IMG/VR virus record: IMGVR_UViG_3300022745_000159
Coordinates: 1 to 20,618 of that record
Reading direction: 5' to 3' (one strand)
DNA from: a virus
DNA length: 20,618 nucleotides
Shown one piece after another: positions 11,522 through 19,230 of the stretch. The translations under genes and the position numbers were made by a program. A model generated the notes under the pieces. It saw only the letters and a program-made list of their open reading frames with translations, had not been told where the DNA came from and searched no databases. The first letter of the stretch is position 1, and every line of letters starts with the position of its first letter.

Positions 11522-13898
11522 CCACCCGGGAGACACGGAACGGCTCATGCGGTACTGGGCCGAGGGAGAAGGAGCGGCGAAGATCCGGTGGGGTGAGCCG
11601 GGTGATTTCGACCGGGCCGTCCGCCACCTCACCGAAGTGGGTGTCCCGTTGGGTGAGGTGAAGGGGTTGGCAGCGAACTTGCACCACCGTGCGCTCGGTG
11701 TGTGGCCCGGTAAGGAACACACCAAGACGACGGAGGGAAGCACCGTGGACGACACGGGTGTGGTGGAAAAGGCCGGCCCGCACGGGTACATCCACGGGTG
11801 GGTGTTCGTGGGTGTCCCCGGCGCCGGTGGTGACGGTGGGAAGGGTAAGGAACTGGTCGGTGCCCTGGAACACGCGGGTGCCGCAGCGGAGGAACACCAC
11901 CCCACCGGGCAGGTACTCCACAACGGCAAGGGGCGCGCCGTGGCCCTGTCCGATGAGGAGGCCCGACATTTCGAAAGCCTGTCACCGGAGGACAGGGTGA
12001 AGTACGCGGACGCCCGGTTCGGGGGGAAGTCCCACGCCGCGGCGACCGGGGGGCACGAACCGGCCGCACCGAAGATCACACCGCACCCCACTGCGGCACC
12101 GAAGACCCCCGGGCACGCGGCACCCGCGGCCCTGTCCCGTGCGCCGGTCGGGGGGTCCGTCGCTCTGGGTGGGAAACCGGGTGGGCCGATGACGATCTCC
12201 CCGTCCGGTGGTGGTCCGGCCGTGACCGTGACCGCCAAGGACAAGGCCGATGTGAAGGCCAAGCTGAACAACAACGGTGCGATGGCGTACACGTCAGCGC
12301 GGCTTAAGGGCAACAGCCACGAACAGGCTATGGCGATCGGGCAGCGGATCGGCGCCAAGACAACGACGCGCCGTAAGGCGGACGGAGAGGGCGAGGTGGG
12401 CACGGTGGGTGACACTGTCGTGGTGGAGGGTATGGACACGGCGGACGTGGCCGCCGTGTTCGACCTGGAAAAGACCGTGGGTGAGGTCGACGCGCACGGG
12501 TGGGTGCCGATCAGCAAGTCGACCGCCCTGGACGACGGGACGGTGGTCGTAGAGGGCATCGTCTCCGACAGTGGGATCGACTCAGATCAGCAGATCGCGG
12601 ACCCGACGTGGTTGGACGGTGCGGTCGGCGAGTGGTTCAGGTCGGGTGGGAATATCCGGGAGCAGCATGACCCCCGTAAGGCCGCGGGGGTGGCCGTGGA
12701 CTACCGGGTCGACTCCGGTGCGCATCGTGTGGTGGCGCACGTGATCGACCCGACCACCGCGGCGAAGGTCAAGTCGGGTGTGCTCCGGGGGTTCTCGTTC
12801 GGGGCATCCGGGGCCCGTGTGGTGGCGGACAAGGCCGCGCGGGGCGGCCGGATCGTGGACGGACGGATCTACGAAGTCTCGCTGGTGGACCGTCCCGCGA
12901 ACTCGAGGTGTGTGGCGACCCTGGTCAAGACCGACGACGGGGGTGGTCTCGCCCTGGTGGATGAGATCACGGTGGTGGAGCGGCCACCGACCCCGGCGGA
13001 GGTGTTCGGTGGGGTCGTGAAGCGGGACGTGTCGCAGGACACCCGGGAGTCCCTCGCCGACCAGGGCAAGGCCCTGCCGGGGGGTGGGTTCCCGATCGCG
13101 AACGTGGCTGACCTCCGGAACGCGATCCGGGCGGTTGGCCGGGCGAAGGACCCCGCGGCCGCGAAGGCACTGATCATCCGGCGGGCTAAGGCACTGGGCC
13201 GCACCGATCTGCTGCCGGACGGGTGGGACGACTCGGCCAGCAAGGCTGACGGGGACGGTGCCGACGACGGGTCGTGGACCCACGACCCCACCGCGGTCGC
13301 ACAGGTGCGGGACGGCCTGATCGACATGATCCGGGCCGAACTCGCCGAACTCGAAAACGGTGAGGACGAACTCTGCGACATCACCCAACTGCTGGTCGCA
13401 CTGAAGATGTACATGGCGTGGTGGTCGGCGGAGTCCGACCACGGGGAGACCGAGGACCCGTACCCGTCCGGTGACACGGACAGTGACGATTCCGGCCCCG
13501 GTCAGGCTATGCTGACGTTGGCGGACGGCAGTGTCCGCCCCGGTCCCGTACCGGGACACAACGACACCACCATCCACGTAGCCAAGACGGAAACAGAGGA
13601 GCCCCGGGTGGAACCGGACCCCGAACTGACTGCCCTGGTGAAGACCCTTGCCGACAGGGTCGAGTCCCTGTCGACGGAACTCACGGTTTTGAAGTCGACC
13701 CCCATTACGGGTGGACCCGCACGGTTCCGGACGGCGGACCAGTCCGCCGCAGCAGCTCGCCGGGAGGCACTGGTGGTGGAGAAGACCCGACTGCGTGATG
13801 CGGTCGAACACTCCACCGGGGCGCTGCGCACCGGGTACACGGAGCGGCTCCGTGGTGTGGAGGCAGACCTACTGAAAATGAACGGTGGTGCACGATGA
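11514..13898 (+). CDS. Head maturation protease fused to scaffold
   Basis: The product is 794 aa from GTG 11514, placed 5 bases after GGGGA; TTG 11502 is the longer alternative. Domains in order: a basic N-terminal block (AEGEGAAKIRWGEPGDFDRA, to about 75) of a type usually seen in actinophage head proteins; GPHGYIHGWVFVG (about 88-100) with a glycine-rich linker; a helical AKDKADVKAKL block (about 240-285); an HK97-type prohead protease with REQHD (H385), GFSFGAS (S428) and YEVSLVDRPAN (E454/D459); a FPIANVADLRNAI...AKALG block (about 525-565); an acidic linker; and a C-terminal coiled coil (about 700-794) that should act as scaffold. The protease cleaves scaffold and capsid proteins in the procapsid. 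The capsid gene follows with a 4-base overlap. Confidence 0.88.
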   Translation: MDDHPGDTERLMRYWAEGEGAAKIRWGEPGDFDRAVRHLTEVGVPLGEVKGLAANLHHRALGVWPGKEHTKTTEGSTVDDTGVVEKAGPHGYIHGWVFVGVPGAGGDGGKGKELVGALEHAGAAAEEHHPTGQVLHNGKGRAVALSDEEARHFESLSPEDRVKYADARFGGKSHAAATGGHEPAAPKITPHPTAAPKTPGHAAPAALSRAPVGGSVALGGKPGGPMTISPSGGGPAVTVTAKDKADVKAKLNNNGAMAYTSARLKGNSHEQAMAIGQRIGAKTTTRRKADGEGEVGTVGDTVVVEGMDTADVAAVFDLEKTVGEVDAHGWVPISKSTALDDGTVVVEGIVSDSGIDSDQQIADPTWLDGAVGEWFRSGGNIREQHDPRKAAGVAVDYRVDSGAHRVVAHVIDPTTAAKVKSGVLRGFSFGASGARVVADKAARGGRIVDGRIYEVSLVDRPANSRCVATLVKTDDGGGLALVDEITVVERPPTPAEVFGGVVKRDVSQDTRESLADQGKALPGGGFPIANVADLRNAIRAVGRAKDPAAAKALIIRRAKALGRTDLLPDGWDDSASKADGDGADDGSWTHDPTAVAQVRDGLIDMIRAELAELENGEDELCDITQLLVALKMYMAWWSAESDHGETEDPYPSGDTDSDDSGPGQAMLTLADGSVRPGPVPGHNDTTIHVAKTETEEPRVEPDPELTALVKTLADRVESLSTELTVLKSTPITGGPARFRTADQSAAAARREALVVEKTRLRDAVEHSTGALRTGYTERLRGVEADLLKMNGGAR
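13595..13601 (+). promoter_or_regulatory. Internal ribosome-binding site for a nested scaffold protein
   Basis: AGAGGAG lies six bases before the in-frame GTG 13608, the best Shine-Dalgarno match within the protease-scaffold gene that I noticed. It is far stronger than that of the capsid gene at 13895. It would permit separate translation of the C-terminal coiled coil. Confidence 0.6.
13608..13898 (+). CDS. Nested scaffold protein (internal start, same frame)
   Basis: Translation from GTG 13608 gives a 96-aa product identical to the C-terminus of the protease fusion. It begins EPDPELTALVKTLADRVESL, a leucine/valine heptad-like helix, and ends with a second charged helix (ALVVEKTRLRDAVEHS to RLRGVEADLLK). 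The known precedent is lambda gene C with nested Nu3, and similar overlapping protease-scaffold genes in other phages, where the free scaffold is made in excess. The coiled-coil content, the acidic linker just before it and the strong ribosome-binding site all agree. That it is actually made is inference. Confidence 0.55.
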   Translation: MEPDPELTALVKTLADRVESLSTELTVLKSTPITGGPARFRTADQSAAAARREALVVEKTRLRDAVEHSTGALRTGYTERLRGVEADLLKMNGGAR

Positions 13899-15628
13899 CG
13901 CTGACAGCGTCCCCGGAGAACATGTTCTCCGACGTGAAGGGCAACCCGGTTGCTCTGAGTGAGCGTTTCGACGCTTTCAAGTCCGCTCTCGCGTCCGCCC
14001 CATGGGGGCAGGTCGGGAACGACGGCCAGACCACGGCGGGAAACCTGGACGTTCACCCCCTCGGTGACGGACAGGGCAACAACGGTCTCGGGAACTTCGT
14101 TGTTTCCAAGAGCGTCGCGGCCAACCCCGCTGACAAGCTCCGGGAACTCGCGAACAACCCCCTGATCAGCAAGGCGATCGGGGATGAACTCCGGTCGTCT
14201 CTGGTGGATCGTCTGGACGGGGTGGTGGAGAAGGACCTGTCCCTCACCAACCCGCTCTCCACCGGACTGGTGCTGTTCGATCTGAAGGCCCCGTCGGAGT
14301 TCCTGGTGCCGGTGGAGACTCCGATCCGGAACCGGACCCCCCGCACTCAGGGTGTGGGCACCAGTTACCGGTTCAAGCAGATCACCGGTATCTCGGGTGC
14401 GCAGACCACTGCGGGTGTGTCCCCGGTGTTCCCCGGGTTCACGGACACCACCGAACTGGACATCACCACGACCGGGTCGGCCACCCCGACGTACCTGAAC
14501 CGGCCCCCGATGATCAGCTACGCGGGTGTCGACAAGCAGGTCAGTTACATGCAGTTCGGCCTGTCGGACAAGGTCCCGTGGTCGGCTGAGTTCGCGGGTC
14601 AGGGGTTCCAGGATCTTCGGTCCCTGTCCCAGACGAGTGTCTTGTACGCGTCCATGCTCTCTGAGGAGCGGGTCATGCTGTACGGGCGTGGCACGTCTGG
14701 GAACGGTTTCTCCGGGACGATCACCACCCCGACGGGTGTGATGGGTGCGGCCCGGTCCGCGAACGCTGGTGAGACCGGGATCAGCGGTTCGGCGACTCTG
14801 ACGGTGTGGCTGGTCGCGGACACCGGTTTCGGGACCGCGCCCGCGGTCCAGGCCGGTACCGGTGTGGCGGTGACCGCCGGGCAGGTTCTCCCGGTGACCG
14901 TCCCCGCAACCGCTGGTGCGTACACGTACCGGGTGTTCGTGTCCACTAACGGGTCCCCGACGACCGCGAATGCGTTCTACTACGGCAACGTGGGTGCGTC
15001 GTTTGTTTTGCAGGGCACCATGCCGACTTCCGGGACCGCGGCGTCCGCTTTCTCCGCGAACTCGTCCGCCCTGTCGGGGTCGTACGACGGGATCATTCCG
15101 ATCGTGACCGGCACCAACTCCGGTTACGTCAGGAACCTGAACACGACCCTGTCGGTGACCAACCCCGGCAACGAGTTCAACACGGCGTTCGCCGCGATGT
15201 ACGCCCAGAACCTCGCCAACCCCGACGAAATCCTCATGAACGGATTGGACAGGAAACAGCTGTCCGATACGTTGAAGAACGCCGGGAACGTCAACGGTTA
15301 CAAGCTGGAAATCGCGGCTGACGGCCTGTCCGGTCATCAGGTGGGTACCGTGGTGTCGGGTATCCAGAACGAAGTCACTGGCAAGCTGGTGGACATCACC
15401 GTCCACCCGTACCTCGCGCAGGGTACCGCCCCGATCCTGTCCCACACGCTACCCTTCCCGAACAGCAACGTCACCAGCTGCTGGGAGGCCAGGAACGTTC
15501 AGGACTACGTGGGGATCAACTGGCCGGTCATCGCCACCACCTACGACACTTCGTCGTACTGGTTCGGGACTTTCTTCTGTCACGCCCCGGCGTGGCAGGG
15601 TGCGATCACCGGGATCGTCGCGGCCTAA
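13895..15628 (+). CDS. Major capsid protein, HK97 fold with inserted domain
   Basis: The product is 577 aa, beginning at ATG 13895 in an ATGA overlap with the protease gene. It is longer than typical HK97-type capsid proteins (about 300-450). The N-terminal 110 residues are a putative delta or scaffold-like region; then come SLTNPLSTGLVLFDL, PVETPIRNRTPR and TSYRFKQITG (N-arm and E-loop type), and a spine-helix region with LSEERVMLYGRGT. Residues about 295-382 read as an inserted Ig/FN3-like beta domain (SATLTVWLVADTG, GAYTYRVFVSTNG). The HK97 core resumes with MYAQNLANPDEILMNGLDRK. Codons are G/T-rich compared with the early genes. The strong hairpin after the stop fits a highly expressed gene. 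Confidence 0.93.
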   Translation: MTLTASPENMFSDVKGNPVALSERFDAFKSALASAPWGQVGNDGQTTAGNLDVHPLGDGQGNNGLGNFVVSKSVAANPADKLRELANNPLISKAIGDELRSSLVDRLDGVVEKDLSLTNPLSTGLVLFDLKAPSEFLVPVETPIRNRTPRTQGVGTSYRFKQITGISGAQTTAGVSPVFPGFTDTTELDITTTGSATPTYLNRPPMISYAGVDKQVSYMQFGLSDKVPWSAEFAGQGFQDLRSLSQTSVLYASMLSEERVMLYGRGTSGNGFSGTITTPTGVMGAARSANAGETGISGSATLTVWLVADTGFGTAPAVQAGTGVAVTAGQVLPVTVPATAGAYTYRVFVSTNGSPTTANAFYYGNVGASFVLQGTMPTSGTAASAFSANSSALSGSYDGIIPIVTGTNSGYVRNLNTTLSVTNPGNEFNTAFAAMYAQNLANPDEILMNGLDRKQLSDTLKNAGNVNGYKLEIAADGLSGHQVGTVVSGIQNEVTGKLVDITVHPYLAQGTAPILSHTLPFPNSNVTSCWEARNVQDYVGINWPVIATTYDTSSYWFGTFFCHAPAWQGAITGIVAA

Positions 15629-15638
15629 GCGCAGTAGA

Positions 15639-15677
15639 AACCCCCCGCGTCCGGATTGGGTCACGCCGCGGGGGGTT
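15639..15677 (+). terminator. Stem-loop after the capsid gene
   Basis: AACCCCCCGCG (15639-15649) and CGCGGGGGGTT (15667-15677) are perfect reverse complements with a 17-base loop, 10 bases after the capsid stop. No T-tract follows, and the next genes run on in the same direction, so it may be a partial terminator or a 3' mRNA stabiliser that sets capsid to tail ratios. Confidence 0.7.
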
Positions 15678-15710
15678 GACCCACACAGTACCCGATAGTG
15701 AGGTGACACG

Positions 15711-15959
15711 GTGGCGTTGGTGCTCCCCGTCCGGGCGGTTGATGTGTCCCGCCCCGACGGCCGGAAGACGGCGTACCGGACCCGTGCGGACGGGACTGTG
15801 GAGCCCCGGTCCGCGCACGACGAACGCGCGCTGCGGGAGGCGGGAGCGGTGACGGCGGGTACCGCGGTCGGCCGCGCGGCGCAGGGCCGGACATGCACGG
15901 ACTGTGGTCGGGTCGGTTTCTTCGTGCGGTGTGGCCGGTGCGGTGGGGTGTGCTCGTGA
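15711..15959 (+). CDS. 82-aa zinc-ribbon protein in the connector region
   Basis: It starts at GTG 15711 after AGGTGA. The N-terminus has beta-type sequence VLPVRAVDVSRPDGRKTAYRT, then a helix HDERALREAGAVTAGTAVGR, and a C-terminal CTDCGRVGFFVRCGRCGG, a clean CxxC...CxxC ribbon. It ends in a GTGA overlap with the adaptor gene. Small proteins at this place are frequent in actinophages and generally uncharacterised. A structural neck role or a DNA-contacting role is equally possible. Confidence 0.72.
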   Translation: MALVLPVRAVDVSRPDGRKTAYRTRADGTVEPRSAHDERALREAGAVTAGTAVGRAAQGRTCTDCGRVGFFVRCGRCGGVCS

Positions 15960-16840
15960 CCACCACCGTGCCCCCGTTCTACGCGAACAGCTACCTGACG
16001 GTCCAGGAATACAAGGAATCCCCGACTGCACTGGACGCGCGGACCCTGGTCCCGGACCGTCCGGGGACCACACAGGACGAACAGCTTGCCGGACTGATCC
16101 AGCAGGCCAGCCGGTTTTTGGACAACATGGCCCGGCAGGAGCTGTACGCGTCCGTCCAGACACAGAGTGATGATGTGCGGGTCAACCGGCAGGGGTTCGC
16201 CGTGCTCCACGCACAGCAGGACCGGGCCACTCAGGTCACCGGTTTCGCGTGGGGGATGTCCCCCACATCACTGACCGCACTGTCCACGGTCACCCCCACC
16301 CAGTACCTGATACAGGACAACAGGATCTTGTTCAGCTTGTCTCCCGCGGGGAACTTGTCGTGGGTCGGTGGCCTGAACGTGGGGATGCCGGTCAACACCC
16401 GGAACCTGTACGTCCGGTGGTCGTACATCGCGGGGTGGTGCACCACGGTCCTGTCGGGTGCCGCGGCGGTGGGGGCCACGTCGGTCACGGTCGCGGACCC
16501 GTCGGGCCTGTACCCGGGTGCCGCGGTGCGTGTCGCCCAGGGGTCACAGGCGGAACAGGTCACGGTTGCGGGGTCGTGGGTGTACGGGCAGGCCACGGTC
16601 CCCCTCACCGCGCCCCTCACGTACGGGTACGACCAGGGGTCCGGGGTCAGTAACGTCCCGGACGACATCCGACGGGCCACGGTCATGGCCACGTCGGCGT
16701 ACATCAAAGCCCGGAAGTCGGGTGGGTTCGTCCTGGGGGGCGTGTCGGGCACTGTGGACCAGACCACGGACCAACAGGTGGGGTCCGATCTGGCACAGGC
16801 AAGGGAGATCGCCCAACGGTACGCATTGAAGGCATCGTGA
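15956..16840 (+). CDS. Head-tail adaptor (connector) protein
   Basis: The product is 294 aa from GTG 15956; upstream in-frame starts lie inside the previous gene. The N-terminal region (SYLTVQEYKESPTALD, then EQLAGLIQQASRFLDNMARQ) is the pattern of HK97 gp6/SPP1 gp15-type adaptors that bind under the portal. The C-terminus (PDDIRRATVMATSAYIKARK) is also typical of them. Between, at about residues 160-225, sits an extra beta-rich segment (GAAAVGATSVTVADPSGLYP, then AEQVTVAGSWVYGQATVPLT) that makes it longer than usual adaptors. Identification is by pattern and position after the capsid gene. Confidence 0.78.
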   Translation: MTTTVPPFYANSYLTVQEYKESPTALDARTLVPDRPGTTQDEQLAGLIQQASRFLDNMARQELYASVQTQSDDVRVNRQGFAVLHAQQDRATQVTGFAWGMSPTSLTALSTVTPTQYLIQDNRILFSLSPAGNLSWVGGLNVGMPVNTRNLYVRWSYIAGWCTTVLSGAAAVGATSVTVADPSGLYPGAAVRVAQGSQAEQVTVAGSWVYGQATVPLTAPLTYGYDQGSGVSNVPDDIRRATVMATSAYIKARKSGGFVLGGVSGTVDQTTDQQVGSDLAQAREIAQRYALKAS

Positions 16841-17349
16841 TGGGTGGTTCGAACATCGGGCTGGTGCGGTCGGCGGTCGCCGCGTACCTGACGAACGCCC
16901 GGATCCCCGGACTGGACACGGTGTTCAAACACGCACCGTTCGATGAGGGGGAGATCGCGTGGAACGTGATCGCCGCCCCAGGCCAGGAAGCGTTGACGTT
17001 CGGGGTCGTTTTCGTGGACGCCGCCCGGGACCAGATGATCGCGATGGACGGCCGGGGTGGCCGTAGGGCTACGACGTACGACGTGGTGTTCGCGGTGATG
17101 ACCCGGGACATCTCGGGTGATTCACAGGCCGCGGGTGACCGGTGGGACGCGGTGACCGCGGGGGTGAAGGGTGCGCTCATGGCGGACCCCGCGTTGGGGA
17201 CGGACCAGTCCGTGTCCGGGGTGATCGAGGCGGGTACCCGGTCCCTGTCGATCGGGTACGGCCGCCCGGAACGGTACGGGGAGGGGAACACTTGGGCCGC
17301 GGTGGCTGAGTTCAGTTTCCAGGTCACCGCATACGAGTGGTCCACATGA
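16837..17349 (+). CDS. Tail terminator (probable)
   Basis: The product is 170 aa with start GTG 16837 (GTGA overlap) or ATG 16840 directly after. The fold pattern is alpha-beta: an N-terminal helix (LVRSAVAAYLTNARI), strands ALTFGVVFVDAA and TTYDVVFAVMTRD, a helix (GDRWDAVTAGVKGALMAD), and closing strands SLSIGY and WAAVAEFSFQVTAYE. This layout is typical of tail terminator/completion proteins (lambda gpU, SPP1 gp17) that cap the tail tube. Its place just before the tube gene supports this. It could alternatively be the head stopper. Confidence 0.65.
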   Translation: MMGGSNIGLVRSAVAAYLTNARIPGLDTVFKHAPFDEGEIAWNVIAAPGQEALTFGVVFVDAARDQMIAMDGRGGRRATTYDVVFAVMTRDISGDSQAAGDRWDAVTAGVKGALMADPALGTDQSVSGVIEAGTRSLSIGYGRPERYGEGNTWAAVAEFSFQVTAYEWST

Positions 17350-17368
17350 GACGGAAGTAGGTGGCGTG

Positions 17369-17602
17369 ATGGTGCACGTGTACAGGTTCGCGGGTGAGTC
17401 GGAGACGGCGTTCCCGGGGTTGGGGTTCACTGTGGCCCCTGGGGATGTGGTGAGGGTCGAATTCCTTCCGGATGATGTCCGGGGCATGTTCGTTGAGGTC
17501 GTGGACGGACAGCAGGAGCCGCCGGTGGCGTCCCCGTCGGGGGACACTACCGGGGACGATGACAAGGGCAAGCCGCGCGCCACCCGGCGTTCGGCTAAGT
17601 AG
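17369..17602 (+). CDS. Small hypothetical protein before the tail tube gene
   Basis: The product is 77 aa from ATG 17369 with GGAAGTAGG about 9 bases upstream; GTG 17366 directly before is an alternative. Residues 1-50 are beta-rich (VHVYRFAG, FTVAPGDVVRVEFLPDDV, GMFVEVVDG). The C-terminal 25 residues are acidic then basic (DTTGDDDKGKPRATRRSAK) and disordered. It resembles small neck or tube-associated proteins by size and location only. The tail tube gene follows after 14 bases. Confidence 0.68.
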   Translation: MVHVYRFAGESETAFPGLGFTVAPGDVVRVEFLPDDVRGMFVEVVDGQQEPPVASPSGDTTGDDDKGKPRATRRSAK

Positions 17603-17616
17603 AGAGGGGCAGTCGG

Positions 17617-18597
17617 GTGGCCACCGGATCGACGGCAAGTAGTTATCAGTCAGTACTGGGGATCGCGAAGGAAGCGACCCCCGGTACGCCGGTCGCCGCG
17701 ACCGCGTTCATCCCCGTCCGGGACATCAAGCCCAAGCCGAACATCCGCAAGCTGATGGACAGTTCGTGGCGTGGGTCGATGGTGGATGTGGTCGGTGTCC
17801 AGGCCGGTGTCCAGTCGGCGGAGCTGTCGGTGTCGGGGGACGCGTTCCCGGACACGATCCCGTGGCTGCTCGCTGGCCTGTACGGGTCGGTGACGACTAC
17901 CGGGTCGTCTGCCCCGTACAGCCACGTGATCACATTGTTGAACAGTGGTAACGGTCAGCCGACCGCCTACACGGTGACGGACAGTGACCCCCTGTCGACG
18001 CGGCAGTACGCGTCGTCGAGAGTGACAGAGCTGAAACTGTCCTGGTCGTCGGAGGAGCTCCTGAACTACGACGTGACGTGGATGTCGTGGATGGGTACCC
18101 CCACGACCGCCCCGACCACGTCGTACACGACACTGCTGCCAGCCCCGTCGTGGCAGTGCGCCGCGTCGGTCGCCGGCAGCGCGGTGTCGAACCTCCGCGA
18201 GGTGGAGATCACCTGGAAGAGGAACGACGCGAACCCGATTTTCACCCTGGCGAATCAGACCAGCCCGTACGAAATCCACGTCGGCCCCCTGTCCGCGGAA
18301 GTGAAGCTGACGTGGGTGGCGGCCACGGAACAGCCTCTTCTGGACCTGTTGGCGAACACTTCACAGGCCCTGCAACTGAACCTGACGTCGGGTGCCGGTG
18401 CTGGGCTCACCCAGATTCAGGTGGCGTCGTCGGCGTTCATGTACACGGGGGTGGAGAAGGACAAGGGGTCTTCGTGGATCGAGTACTCGGCGACCGGGGT
18501 GTTCGTGGGTGCGACGGCCGACGCGGGCGCGTCGGGCGGGTACTCTCCGGGGAAGATCACTGTGCAGAACGCGGTCACGTCCGGCACGTACGCCTGA
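17617..18597 (+). CDS. Major tail tube protein
   Basis: The product is 326 aa from GTG 17617, behind AGAGAGGGG. The opening (YQSVLGIAKEATPGTPVAAT) is a hallmark of siphophage tail tube proteins, followed by beta-rich segments (AELSVSGDAFPDTIPWLLAG, RVTELKLSWSSEELLNYDVT, LREVEITWKRN, AEVKLTWVA). The C-terminal SSWIEYSATGVFVG and YSPGKITVQNAV complete the tube fold. It polymerises into the tail tube on the tape measure. The chaperone gene follows immediately, as expected. Confidence 0.9.
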   Translation: MATGSTASSYQSVLGIAKEATPGTPVAATAFIPVRDIKPKPNIRKLMDSSWRGSMVDVVGVQAGVQSAELSVSGDAFPDTIPWLLAGLYGSVTTTGSSAPYSHVITLLNSGNGQPTAYTVTDSDPLSTRQYASSRVTELKLSWSSEELLNYDVTWMSWMGTPTTAPTTSYTTLLPAPSWQCAASVAGSAVSNLREVEITWKRNDANPIFTLANQTSPYEIHVGPLSAEVKLTWVAATEQPLLDLLANTSQALQLNLTSGAGAGLTQIQVASSAFMYTGVEKDKGSSWIEYSATGVFVGATADAGASGGYSPGKITVQNAVTSGTYA

Positions 18598-18622
18598 CCG
18601 GGGCCGCGGGGAGGGACCTACC

Positions 18623-19030
18623 ATGACGTACCAGATCACCCTGAAATCGGGTGCCACTGTCGACCTCCGGGACGCGTCGGAGATTTCGATGCGGGCAAGG
18701 AACCGGCTCCGGGCGTCGCTCGGGTTGACCGGGGATGCCGCCACGAAGGGGCTTGGTGCCCTGGACGCGTCAGCGTTCCAGGCCCGGTACACCGAGGAAG
18801 CGTTCGTGATCACGGTGGTGGGGTGGACGTGTACCCCGCTGGCCGGTGCGCCCCTGGAATGGGGTGGCGTCCTGCCCACCCCGAGTGCGGATGACAGGGC
18901 CCTGGACTTCCTGTCCGCGTCGGACGCGACCGGGATCGAACCGCACGTGAACAACCTGTTGGGGTTGATCTTCCCGTCGTTCGAGCCGGACCCGACCCCG
19001 GGGTCCCCTACGATCAGCTCGGAGGGCTGA
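18623..19030 (+). CDS. Tail assembly chaperone, short form (gpG-like)
   Basis: The product is 135 aa from ATG 18623 with GGGAGGGA upstream. It has YQITLKSGATVDLRDASEIS, a helical middle (RARNRLRASLGL), SAFQARYTEEAFVITVV, and a region with DRALDFLSASDA. It ends GSPTISSEG. In lambda-like phages this protein, with its frameshifted longer version, binds the tape measure during tail assembly. Position between tube and tape measure and the open -1 frame downstream support the assignment. Confidence 0.82.
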   Translation: MTYQITLKSGATVDLRDASEISMRARNRLRASLGLTGDAATKGLGALDASAFQARYTEEAFVITVVGWTCTPLAGAPLEWGGVLPTPSADDRALDFLSASDATGIEPHVNNLLGLIFPSFEPDPTPGSPTISSEG

Positions 19031-19230
19031 GAACGGCCCTCCGCACGGGCAGGGTGCGGAGGGCTCTCCCCGAGCATTACGAGCCGTACCGGCTGATGAG
19101 ACTGTTCCCCGGGCTGTCCTATGAGGATGTGATGGGGTTGCCCGCGGGGTTCGCGATGTGGGCGTTCCAGTTCGACCGGGTGGAACGTGAGATCGAGTCG
19201 GACCAGATGAAAGCGGCGTCGGGTGGCTGA
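18623..19230 (+). CDS. Tail assembly chaperone, frameshifted long form (gpGT-like)
   Basis: A -1 shift at 18997-19003 joins 127 codons of the short form to a second segment ending at TGA 19228-19230, giving about 202 aa. The new segment begins VPYDQLGGLRTALRTGRVRR and continues ALPEHYEPYRLMRLFPGLSY then EDVMGLPAGFAMWAFQFDRV, a region typical of the T part of actinophage chaperones. No good independent start with a ribosome-binding site precedes this segment. The product is therefore read as a fusion. The exact slip point is inferred. Confidence 0.7.
18997..19003 (+). other. Predicted -1 ribosomal frameshift site (C CCG GGG)
   Basis: The zero-frame codons CCG GGG are preceded by C, giving the canonical X XXY YYZ layout; on slipping one base back, Pro and Gly anticodons still pair well. 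It lies nine codons before the short-form stop and inside a 12-bp palindrome (GACCCCGGGGTC, 18994-19005). The -1 frame is open from well upstream to 19230. Confidence 0.6.
19036..19064 (+). other. 11-bp stem-loop downstream of the frameshift site
   Basis: GCCCTCCGCAC (19036-19046) pairs perfectly with GTGCGGAGGGC (19054-19064) around a 7-base loop. It starts 5 bases after the short-form stop and 32 bases after the proposed slip site. It lies inside the -1 coding segment (ALRTGRVRRAL). It could stimulate frameshifting or pause ribosomes, though it is farther away than the usual 5-9 bases. Confidence 0.55.

Noticed and set aside
11165-12559. 464-codon open frame on the minus strand
   Set aside because: It is antisense to the MuF and protease genes, Pro/Ser/Ala-rich, with no motif.
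13502-15445. 647-codon open frame on the minus strand
   Set aside because: It is antisense to the scaffold and major capsid genes; its length reflects the scarcity of stops in high-GC DNA.
15676-15699. TTGACC followed by GATAGT as a promoter after the capsid terminator
   Set aside because: The spacing is only 12 bases, too short for a sigma-70-type promoter.
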